A DNA stretch of 64,000 nt from JAVBQJ01 sp031549115 (GTDB taxonomy: Bacteria; Verrucomicrobiota; Lentisphaeria; Victivallales; Victivallaceae). Positions 53,698-60,666 of the stretch are shown piece after piece. Position numbers and translations under genes: made by a program. Below the pieces are notes generated by a model. It saw only the letters and a list, made by a program, of their open reading frames with translations. It searched no databases and was not told the DNA's origin. The DNA lies in assembly GCA_031549115.1 (NCBI GenBank), contig JAVBQJ010000049.1, forward strand, positions 62,001 to 126,000, read 5' to 3'. Within the stretch, counting starts at the first letter, position 1. Every line of letters begins with the position of its first letter.

Positions 53698-53838
53698 ATG
53701 TCGTACCTGAATCAGATGTGGCGGCGCTGGCAACTTCGCCGGGACACCCAGGACAACACCGTAACCGAAGAGGAACAACTGTGGTGGCTTCAGGCGGAAG
53801 CCTCGCATTCGTTCCCGAATCCGTCGCCGAATCAGTGA
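53698..53838 (+). CDS. Small hypothetical protein (46 residues)
   Basis: A 46-codon frame from ATG 53698 to TGA 53838. It follows an extended -10 promoter and GGAGAAGG 8 bases before the ATG. The product is polar and aromatic-rich: basic MWRRWQLRR near the start, then an acidic EEEQLWWLQAEA patch, ending NPSPNQ. It has no signal peptide or membrane segment. The acidic-WWL patch and the promoter resemble those of the three-repeat protein at 39870, so it may be a short relative or a truncated copy. It overlaps the end of the convergent methyltransferase gene by 7 bases. No family recognised. Confidence 0.5.
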   Translation: MSYLNQMWRRWQLRRDTQDNTVTEEEQLWWLQAEASHSFPNPSPNQ

Positions 53839-54704
53839 TTTTCGCGACGCGCCCGTTTCAGCGCCGTCAACCGGGAAACCGGCATTCCGGCTCCGTCACG
53901 GGACAGCCAGATGAAAAATTCCCAGCTCAGGCGCGGCGTCGGTGTGAAAGCGATTTCACGCAACGGCGACAGACCGAGACGGTATAAGTCCTCGACCAGA
54001 ATCCGGAATGCATACGGCGTGAAACACCAGCTGTGCAAATCCCGGTACTGTTCGGGAGTCTCCCGGAGAGCCTGTTTTGCCGCTTCCTCCGAATACGAAA
54101 AGCGGTACTTGCCCGGGAGCAGACGGGCGGGCAGCCGGCGCCAGGCAATCCGGTCGTTCCGCGTCACCGAATAGAGCTGCTGCTCTGCCGTTTCCCCCTT
54201 TGAATGCAACCGGTGATCGCCATTCCCGTGCACATCGATCACCCGGGCCAGCGAGGAAACCGGCCGGAAGGTATCCATACAGAAACGCTTGTCCGGAATC
54301 GCCAGCGCCAATACTCCGCCGGGCTTCAGCAGCCGGTCGCACTCCAACAGAAACCCCAACAGGTCGGTCGAGTGTTCGATCACATGGCTGGCAATCACCC
54401 AATCGTAGGCGTGTTCGCGTCCGGTCAAATCGGCATAACTCTCTCCGTGCCATACATAATCAACCTCTTCGATGCGCGCTTCCGCTTCCGCTCCCAGAAA
54501 ACGGTACTTCTCCACCAGCTCCTCGCGGGTACAGCAATCCAGCGTCTCCACGTTGAAGCCGTTCCGGCGCGGCGCCACCGGCGCAATCCCCGCTCCGATT
54601 TCCAACCCGCGGCCCTGCCGGTCGATTCGCGCCAGGATGCGGTCCGCCCGGGGAATATATGCTCCGGACAACTTCAATAACTTTTTGACGATCATAATGT
54701 TCAT
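53832..54704 (-). CDS. SAM-dependent methyltransferase
   Basis: A 290-residue class I methyltransferase. Motif I reads LEIGAGIAPV (about 34); YDWVIASHVIEHSTD (about 100) and LLKPGGVLALAIPD (about 125) complete the SAM-binding fold. The C-terminal half (HSWCFTPYAFRILVEDLY) is typical of methyltransferases found with cell-surface polysaccharide genes. There is no clear ribosome site, and an internal ATG three codons on (IVKKLL) is an alternative start. It has its own AT-rich promoter and stands alone; substrate unknown. Confidence 0.82.
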   Translation of the reverse strand: MNIMIVKKLLKLSGAYIPRADRILARIDRQGRGLEIGAGIAPVAPRRNGFNVETLDCCTREELVEKYRFLGAEAEARIEEVDYVWHGESYADLTGREHAYDWVIASHVIEHSTDLLGFLLECDRLLKPGGVLALAIPDKRFCMDTFRPVSSLARVIDVHGNGDHRLHSKGETAEQQLYSVTRNDRIAWRRLPARLLPGKYRFSYSEEAAKQALRETPEQYRDLHSWCFTPYAFRILVEDLYRLGLSPLREIAFTPTPRLSWEFFIWLSRDGAGMPVSRLTALKRARRENH

Positions 54705-54756
54705 AAAAAAATGAATAAATTAAAAACAAAATACTATTAATATGACATTAAAAATG

Positions 54757-54784
54757 AATATACCATATTTTCCAGTAAATACAA
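54757..54784 (-). promoter_or_regulatory. Promoter of the methyltransferase gene
   Basis: On the minus strand TTGTAT (54779-54784) and TATATT (54757-54762) are 16 bases apart in a very AT-rich spacer, about 50 bases before the start codon. Confidence 0.5.
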
Positions 54785-54799
54785 AGACAAAAAAGCAAT

Positions 54800-54829
54800 T
54801 TGACAAAATCTTTATCGGAGGCATATTAA
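54800..54829 (+). promoter_or_regulatory. Promoter of the Old Yellow Enzyme-type gene
   Basis: TTGACA (54800-54805) and TATTAA (54824-54829) are 18 bases apart. GAGGAG lies just before the start codon region at 54862. Confidence 0.6.
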
Positions 54830-54861
54830 TTGGAAGCAGTTAAAGAGGAGTCCACAATATC

Positions 54862-55968
54862 ATGAAAAGCGCATTCACCCCGGTCACCATCAATCACTTG
54901 AATATCCCGAACCGTTTCGTCCGCTCCGCCACCTTCGAAGGCATGGCGGACGCGGATGGGCACGCCACCCCGGCATTGATCGAATACATGCGCCGGCTGG
55001 CGCAACAGGAGGTCGGTCTGGTCATCTCCAGCCACGCGTTCGTCGCCCCCGAAGGGCGCGCCGGCAACTGGCAGCTGGCCTGCGATTCCGACGATTGCCT
55101 TCCCGGTTTGAAAGCCATCGCCAAAGCGGTACACGCTGCCGGCGGCAGAATTTTCCTGCAGCTGGCGCATGCCGGAGGGCAGGCCGCAAACCGGGAAACC
55201 GCCGCCGGTCCGTCGCCGTTTGCACCGGACAACTGGCGCTCCCGCGACGCCGCCCCGTGCCAGGCGTTCGATGCCGCCGATCTGGCCATTCTCGCCCACC
55301 AGTTCGGCGTGGCGGCGCACCGCGCGATGACGGCGGGTTTCGACGGCGTCCAGATTCACGCGGCGCACGGGTATTTATTGAGCCAGTTTCTCTCCGGCTT
55401 TTACAACCGCCGCGAAGACAATTACGGCGGCTCGCTGGAAATCCGCGCCCGCCTCCTGTATGAAGTGCTCGCCGAAGTGCGCGGGCACGTCGGCGCCGAT
55501 TACCCTATAATGGTGAAAATCAATTCCGAGGACTTCGTTGCCGATGGCTTCTCCCGCGCCGACTGCGTCGCCGTCTGCCGGGGTTTGGCCGAGCGCGACA
55601 TCGATGCCATCGAACTCTCCGGCGGCATCCCGGCGGCCGCCCCGGAGTGTACTCCGGTGCGCACCGTGGACCGCGGAGAAACCGACCCGGCCTATTACCA
55701 GGAAACCGCCGCCGAAATCAAAGCGGCCATAGCCATCCCGCTGCTGCTGGTCGGCGGCATCCGTTATCCCGAAGTTGCCGAGCAACTGCTGGCGGACCAT
55801 GTCTGCGATATGATTTCGCTCTCGCGCCCGCTGGTATGCGAACCCGAATTGGTCCGGCGCTGGCACGCCGGCGACACCCGCCGCGCCGATTGCGTCAGTT
55901 GCAACGGCTGCTTCCGCCCCGCCCTCACCGGAAAAGGCATCTACTGCACCCGCTTCACGCAGAAGTAA
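54862..55968 (+). CDS. NADH:flavin oxidoreductase (Old Yellow Enzyme family)
   Basis: A 368-residue FMN enzyme of the OYE TIM-barrel family. Visible are RFVRSATFEG (about 18), the flavin-site stretch RIFLQLAHAGGQ (about 96), the substrate-binding HAAHGYLLSQFLSGFYNRREDNYGG signature (from about 165) and LVGGIRYPE (about 295) near the phosphate site. The length fits single-domain members; the C-terminal CVSCNGCF shows cysteines but no full Fe-S/flavodoxin extension. It reduces activated C=C bonds or handles related substrates; the true substrate is unknown. Single-gene unit. Confidence 0.92.
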   Translation: MKSAFTPVTINHLNIPNRFVRSATFEGMADADGHATPALIEYMRRLAQQEVGLVISSHAFVAPEGRAGNWQLACDSDDCLPGLKAIAKAVHAAGGRIFLQLAHAGGQAANRETAAGPSPFAPDNWRSRDAAPCQAFDAADLAILAHQFGVAAHRAMTAGFDGVQIHAAHGYLLSQFLSGFYNRREDNYGGSLEIRARLLYEVLAEVRGHVGADYPIMVKINSEDFVADGFSRADCVAVCRGLAERDIDAIELSGGIPAAAPECTPVRTVDRGETDPAYYQETAAEIKAAIAIPLLLVGGIRYPEVAEQLLADHVCDMISLSRPLVCEPELVRRWHAGDTRRADCVSCNGCFRPALTGKGIYCTRFTQK

Positions 55969-55975
55969 GCGTCTC

Positions 55976-56029
55976 GGGGAAGGGAGAAGGGTCCCCTTTT
56001 GAGGAAAGGGGCTCCCTTCTCCCTTCCCC
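55976..56029. repeat. 54-base nested hairpin
   Basis: A perfect 16-base inverted repeat, GGGGAAGGGAGAAGGG and its complement (55976-55991, 56014-56029), encloses a second stem CCCCTTT/AAAGGGG (55993-56011). One strand is purine-only across the arm. It starts 8 bases after the OYE stop. No T-run follows directly, so its role is unclear. Confidence 0.65.
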
Positions 56030-56069
56030 GAACCCCATCCCTCATCCCCCTCAAACCTTTTAAACGTAC

Positions 56070-56116
56070 GATTTCCATCTTTGCCACGCAAAGATGGAAA
56101 TCGGAGTTTGTTTTTT
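56070..56116 (+). terminator. Hairpin terminator between convergent genes
   Basis: A perfect 14-bp stem (GATTTCCATCTTTG and complement, five-base loop, 56070-56102) is followed by GGAG and TTTGTTTTTT. It fits termination of the plus-strand OYE transcript; on the minus strand a weaker T-rich run follows, 22 bases after the DUF4838-type stop. Confidence 0.7.
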
Positions 56117-56123
56117 GGGGAGA

Positions 56124-58421
56124 TTACTCGGCGACTTCGGCGTCCAATGAGGCGCCGTACAGCCAGATGACCTCGCCGTCGCCGTCGTTGGTTCCGGTCA
56201 ATCGCAGCGTCAAACGCCCGGTGTTGAGGTACTTCGCCGGGATCGCGATCGCCCCGGTCGCACCGGCACCGGCGTGATCGGCAATCAGCTCCGGTTTGCC
56301 GTCCAGCAGCGCATACACCTTGATCCCCGGATGCGCCAGCGAAAACGACACCGTCAACGCGGTGATTTTCCCCTCGGCGGCGGCAATCGTCCAGTCGAGC
56401 TCACCGGTGGCATGCGCCGGAATGCCGAAGCCCCACAACCCCGTATTCAGATTCCGGCGTTCGCTGTAAAACTTGAGCGAACTGCCGTAGAGCAACGTAT
56501 TGCGCCACGACGATTTGCCCGCCGGCAACGCCTGCAAGTTGACCTGGACCGCCGCTTCGTAGCTGTTCAGGTTGAACATATTCACCACGCGCTCTTCAAA
56601 GGCGTAACGTCCCTGCTCGGTTTTCAGAAACTCCTGAATCGCCTCGAAGTTATCCTTGCAGCGCTGCTGCGCCTCCGGCGTTTCCGCAGTGGCCAGCAGG
56701 TGAATCGCCTCGGCATACAGTTTGGAATAATGCCAGCCGGCCAGCAGCAGCCGGGCGCGCCATTGCTGCGCCGCGTCCATATCCGGCACCGCGGCGGCAA
56801 ACTCCGCCATCGCCCGGTCGCAGTCGGCAATCACCGGCGCCGGCAACAGCTCCTTCACTTCGATGCCGTTGCCGCAGATGTACGGCAGCCGGTCCATCTG
56901 CTGCTGCTGAATCGCGAAATAGCGTTCGGCGGCCGCAGCGCCGGGGCCGTAGGCTTTCGCGCAGAACTCGCGGATCAGCCCGGCGGTGTCCGCTTTCGGA
57001 TTCCACAAGAGCTTCGGAAACAGATACAGGTTCAGCGGCTGCGTCGCCCAATGCAGATGGCTTTCCGAATTCATCCCGATGAAATTCGGGTATTCGGACA
57101 TCTTCTTGAAGTCGAAATCCATCTGCGTCGCCATCGGCCAGCCGGTGAAGATTTCGAAGTGCGCATAATACGGATACACCATCACCCCGGCGGTATTTTT
57201 CGAAAACCAGTCGAATACCTCCGAGAAAATCCGGTTTCCGGCCGGATCCATCAACGGCTTGGCGTTGTTGACCGCCAGCGAGTTGTAGGCCGTCCACGCG
57301 GTGATAAAGGCATAGACGCCCGGGGCCACCGCCACTTTGGTCGGCACGCGTCCATAGCTATGATAGACGTAGTAGGTGACTTTGACCGCGGGGTAATATT
57401 CGTGGACCTTCTCCGCCACCATGTTGGCGAAGTGCAGCACATTGCTGGAATAATAACCATCGGTGTCGATCATGGCATTGCAGCGGTCGCACTGGCAGAA
57501 CACCTCATGGTCGTTCGGCGAGACGAACAGGACGATGTGCTCTTCGGCGACGCCGGAATTCAGAGTGTTTTTGATCTCCTCCAGCGCGTTGCGGGCGAAT
57601 TCCGCCGCCGCTTCTTCGCTGTTGAAGCAGATCTGCCATTCGCTGCCGGGCTGCTGACGCTTACCGTCGCGCAGGCCGAACCACTCCGGGTGCTGTTCAC
57701 CGTAGCGCTCGATCGGCAGATAGACCGCGTATGAGTGGCCGGCACCGAGCATCACGTACGCATCGCGCGCTTCAAGAGTATCATCATTGGCATTCAGCCG
57801 CATCCGCCACGCGAACAGCCGCGCCGCGTTGATGCCGTGTTCCAGCTCTTCGGAGAAAAGCCGGGGGGCGTTCGCCTCCAGCATCCACGGTTCCCCGGCG
57901 CCGGCGTAATTGGTGCTGGAGCGGAACTCCAGCCCCGGGCTGTGAAACTCGCGGAAGTCATCCACCGCCACGGTGGACATTTCCGGCACATAGGTTCCCA
58001 TTTCGCCCGGCATCAGCCATTCCACCCCGAGCCGTTCGAGGAACTCCCAGCCGCTGTACAGCAAACCGCTGGCGTGCGGCGCCACAAAGTGAAGCGTGTC
58101 CCCCTCCCCGACCAGCGCGAAGCGGTCGTATTGGGTCGACTTCGTGTCCAATTCCGCCGCGATCGCGGCATTGGCCGGATGCGAACCGATCACCAGCGCC
58201 GGCGCATCCGGCAGCGCGTCGGCGGCCTGAATCGGCAGCGTGGCGCCGGTGATGCGGGTCAGATAGTTCTGCAGCTCGACGGCGACGAAACGCTCCGCCA
58301 CCGTCGGCTCGGACGGGATCCGGATTTCCGCGGCCGCGCGGCCGCCGGTGACGACCGGTACCGCGGCAAGCCCCTGCCACAGCAGAACCGCGGCTCCCAG
58401 ACTGAAAAGTATTTTATTCAT
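56124..58421 (-). CDS. Secreted DUF4838-type glycosidase-like protein, cassette 3
   Basis: A 765-residue protein with a signal peptide (ILFSLGAAVLLWQGLAA, cleavage near 20). The N-terminal part (about 25-135, ELQNYLTRITGATLPI) resembles the alpha-glucuronidase (GH67/GH20-type) N-terminal domain; residues about 200-480 match the DUF4838 barrel with FVSPNDHEVFCQCDRCNAMID near 303. A helical region and a C-terminal beta-sandwich follow. A hydrolase acting on uronic acid-containing glycans is possible but unproven. The ATG at 58421 is preferred over a GTG four codons upstream. Last gene of a GntR-pseudopilin operon, 22 bases after the pseudopilin. Confidence 0.75.
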   Translation of the reverse strand: MNKILFSLGAAVLLWQGLAAVPVVTGGRAAAEIRIPSEPTVAERFVAVELQNYLTRITGATLPIQAADALPDAPALVIGSHPANAAIAAELDTKSTQYDRFALVGEGDTLHFVAPHASGLLYSGWEFLERLGVEWLMPGEMGTYVPEMSTVAVDDFREFHSPGLEFRSSTNYAGAGEPWMLEANAPRLFSEELEHGINAARLFAWRMRLNANDDTLEARDAYVMLGAGHSYAVYLPIERYGEQHPEWFGLRDGKRQQPGSEWQICFNSEEAAAEFARNALEEIKNTLNSGVAEEHIVLFVSPNDHEVFCQCDRCNAMIDTDGYYSSNVLHFANMVAEKVHEYYPAVKVTYYVYHSYGRVPTKVAVAPGVYAFITAWTAYNSLAVNNAKPLMDPAGNRIFSEVFDWFSKNTAGVMVYPYYAHFEIFTGWPMATQMDFDFKKMSEYPNFIGMNSESHLHWATQPLNLYLFPKLLWNPKADTAGLIREFCAKAYGPGAAAAERYFAIQQQQMDRLPYICGNGIEVKELLPAPVIADCDRAMAEFAAAVPDMDAAQQWRARLLLAGWHYSKLYAEAIHLLATAETPEAQQRCKDNFEAIQEFLKTEQGRYAFEERVVNMFNLNSYEAAVQVNLQALPAGKSSWRNTLLYGSSLKFYSERRNLNTGLWGFGIPAHATGELDWTIAAAEGKITALTVSFSLAHPGIKVYALLDGKPELIADHAGAGATGAIAIPAKYLNTGRLTLRLTGTNDGDGEVIWLYGASLDAEVAE

Positions 58422-58443
58422 TGCAGTTCTCACTCTCTCGAAT

Positions 58444-59181
58444 TTACTTGCGCCAGTGCTTCACTTCCGCCCACGGATCCTCGAAGTCGCCGCAGTCGAC
58501 GGCGCCGCCGGCAGCAGCCACGTGTCCATCCGCATAAGCGACATTCGGTGCGAAAGCGCGGCCATGATAGGAGTAGCTCACATCTTCACCCAAGCAATTT
58601 CCACGCCGGTCATACAGCCATACCGCCTGGCTCGGCTGGTACACTCCCGAGGCTTTCACACCGCTGCCGCCGTCCCGGTGCATGATCGAAATCGATTGCG
58701 TCATCTCATAAGAGGTTCCCCAGGCCCACCAACTGGCGTCATCGCTGTTCTTGTACTCCACTGTGTCCGCATAGCCGGCCATCCCCCGGACACTCGGGCA
58801 CGCCGTCAACGCGGTCACCAGCCCGTAATTGGCCGCTTTTAAAGGCGGCCGTGAACCGATGAAATAAGGGACGAGCTCATCCTCGAGGAAAGTTTTCAAT
58901 TGGCCGCCTTTGCCGAACCAGCCGTCGGACGGAAACTCCCCCCACCAGCGCGCCACCCCGTACATCCACGCACTCGATGCGCCTTCGCAGGCCCAAAAGT
59001 CGTCGTTGTCGGTCGGATACATGTTGTTCGCCAACGCCAACTGCTTCAGGTTACTGGCGCACTTGATGTTCTGCGCCGCTTGCCGCGCCTTCGACAGCGC
59101 CGGCAAGAGCATGCTGGCCAGAATTGCGATGATCGCAATCACTACCAGAAGCTCAATCAGTGTGAAATTGTGTCTTTTCAT
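58444..59181 (-). CDS. Pseudopilin-like protein, cassette 3
   Basis: A 245-residue protein with the prepilin-type N-terminus FTLIELLVV and SKARQAAQN, again without Gly before the cleavage point (Asn instead). The globular part ends with YHGRAFAPNVAYADGHVAAAGG, the His...DG motif of the group. GGAGGACACC precedes the ATG. It sits 13 bases after the GntR-type regulator gene and 22 bases before the DUF4838-type gene, in one operon. Confidence 0.88.
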   Translation of the reverse strand: MKRHNFTLIELLVVIAIIAILASMLLPALSKARQAAQNIKCASNLKQLALANNMYPTDNDDFWACEGASSAWMYGVARWWGEFPSDGWFGKGGQLKTFLEDELVPYFIGSRPPLKAANYGLVTALTACPSVRGMAGYADTVEYKNSDDASWWAWGTSYEMTQSISIMHRDGGSGVKASGVYQPSQAVWLYDRRGNCLGEDVSYSYHGRAFAPNVAYADGHVAAAGGAVDCGDFEDPWAEVKHWRK

Positions 59182-59194
59182 GGTGTCCTCCTTG

Positions 59195-60232
59195 TTAAAA
59201 AGTATTGTTCACGGTTTCAATAAAACGAGCACTGACAAATTCAGTCTGATTCTCGGCAAAAAACGAATACGGCTTCTCGTAAAACAAATGAACGCTCCGG
59301 GTCAGAATGTTCTCTTCGAAAGCCACGCAATGGAAGTTTTCGAGTCGCCCGATATCCATCGGCAGATTCATCAATTCCTGCACCACCACGATCGGCAGAT
59401 CATGCGGCAGCAGCCGATGCGCCGGAGCCAGCAGGAACGGCAGCAAAGAGCCGGTTTCGATCACCAGCAGCCGGATTTTGTCGGCATAGCGTAAAATCAA
59501 CTCGTTCACGGTTCCGATCGCCGTTTCCAGCGGGACATGGACCAGCAGCGCCTCGTTCACCGTCGATCCTTCCCGGCGCGCGGTCTGGTGGATCAACTCC
59601 CGCAGCAACGCGCCATACGTCGACATAACCAGATCCGGCAGCAGAAACGCCATCGCCTGCCGGTCGATCTCGCCGAAACGCTTGAAAATAATCCGGAACA
59701 CATCCTCCCAGTCGCCTTTGACCTTGGCCAGCGAGTTCGGCTGCTGCGATTCGCCGATCTGCAGCAGCGGCTTGCCCAGACTGCTCAGACACTCGATCCA
59801 GGAGGTATTGATGTAACCGGTGACCGCGATCTTGTCGAACCCACGCAGCTCATTCAGCACTTCCGGTTCCACATCGCGTTTGACGTGAAACACCTTATGC
59901 GATGCGTGGTATTTTTCCAACGCCTGTTCAAAGAGACAGATCGTCGGGGAATCCGGGTACAGGGAATCGCCGATATTCACCACCGCCACCCGGCTGGAAC
60001 AACTCTCCAGCGCCAGATTGCCGTTGTAGAACGAGCCGATCCCGGAAACCTTCCGCACGATTCCGGCATCCTGAAACTCCGCCAGCGCCCGGCGCACCGA
60101 GATGATGCTCATCCCCAACTGATTCGCCAGCTCCCGCTCCGAAGCCAATTTATCCCCCGGCCGCAATTGATTCTGCTGAATCAATTGCGTGATTTTGAGT
60201 TTCGCTTCGTTGTATTTCAGTACCCGTACCAT
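59195..60232 (-). CDS. GntR-type transcriptional regulator, cassette 3
   Basis: A 345-residue regulator. The winged helix (about 5-75) reads LASERELANQLGMSIISVRRAL with the wing VSGIGSF; the rest is a LacI-like effector domain. The ATG at 60232 has GGGAG upstream; an ATG nine codons earlier has none. As first gene of its operon, with a dyad just downstream of a near-consensus promoter, it probably represses its own cassette until a sugar is bound. Confidence 0.87.
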   Translation of the reverse strand: MVRVLKYNEAKLKITQLIQQNQLRPGDKLASERELANQLGMSIISVRRALAEFQDAGIVRKVSGIGSFYNGNLALESCSSRVAVVNIGDSLYPDSPTICLFEQALEKYHASHKVFHVKRDVEPEVLNELRGFDKIAVTGYINTSWIECLSSLGKPLLQIGESQQPNSLAKVKGDWEDVFRIIFKRFGEIDRQAMAFLLPDLVMSTYGALLRELIHQTARREGSTVNEALLVHVPLETAIGTVNELILRYADKIRLLVIETGSLLPFLLAPAHRLLPHDLPIVVVQELMNLPMDIGRLENFHCVAFEENILTRSVHLFYEKPYSFFAENQTEFVSARFIETVNNTF

Positions 60233-60260
60233 GCCCCGGCTCCCGTTTATTTCCACCACC

Positions 60261-60318
60261 TGCTATGCTTTTATAATAGCATCTACATATAGTATAGCAA
60301 ATCTGGAAATAAAGTCAA
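60261..60318 (-). promoter_or_regulatory. Promoter and dyad operator of cassette 3
   Basis: On the minus strand TTGACT (60313-60318) and TATACT (60291-60296) are 16 bases apart. The inverted repeat TGCTAT-N9-ATAGCA (60261-60281) lies in the initial transcribed region, a typical repressor site. Confidence 0.7.
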
Positions 60319-60389
60319 GAGAGAAAATGAAAAAAAGCGGTTTTTTATCGTTATTGCAGGGTGGAGATTGGGCGCCGCCGGTGCGGCGG

Positions 60390-60475
60390 GTGTGGCGAAT
60401 TATGATAGTGGACGCGGGGAGACTCCGTGCGCACTCACAGGTCAGCGGTTGGCGTTAGAGATGTGAATCATGTCG
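60390..60475 (+). repeat. Dispersed repeat, copy C (partial)
   Basis: TGTGGCGAATTATGATAGTG and GACGCGGGG are a diverged form of the 2583-2613 segment. The end CGTGCGCACTCACAGGTCAG plus the following 30 bases matches the far end of copy B (about 28 of 34 bases). The rest of the 434-base spacer (60233-60666) holds no gene: it contains short palindromes such as CGCTCGC-type repeats at 60590-60605. Confidence 0.5.
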
Positions 60476-60627
60476 AGTCCCGCAGCCGTTTGATATTGCA
60501 TATTCGAGGCGGCTGGTCCGACGACAGGCGTGGGTCCTGAAGGAGGTGCAGAGAACGCAGCGCGAAGCGCAAGGGCGAAAAGTAAGCTCGCGTCAGCGAG
60601 CGTAACGCGGGTCACCCTGCCGGGGGC

Positions 60628-60650
60628 GTGGGGGACGAGAAGGCCCCCAC
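60628..60650. repeat. GTGGGGG hairpin of the dispersed repeat family
   Basis: GTGGGGGAC, loop GAGAA, GGCCCCCAC: a 7-bp stem with the two inner pairs lost. It is a variant of the perfect hairpins at 2972-3000 and 41416-41440. It lies 17 bases past the stop of the right-hand gene, the same place relative to a stop codon as the other two, but without a T-run. Confidence 0.55.
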
Positions 60651-60666
60651 ATTTTCCCTCCCTCCG

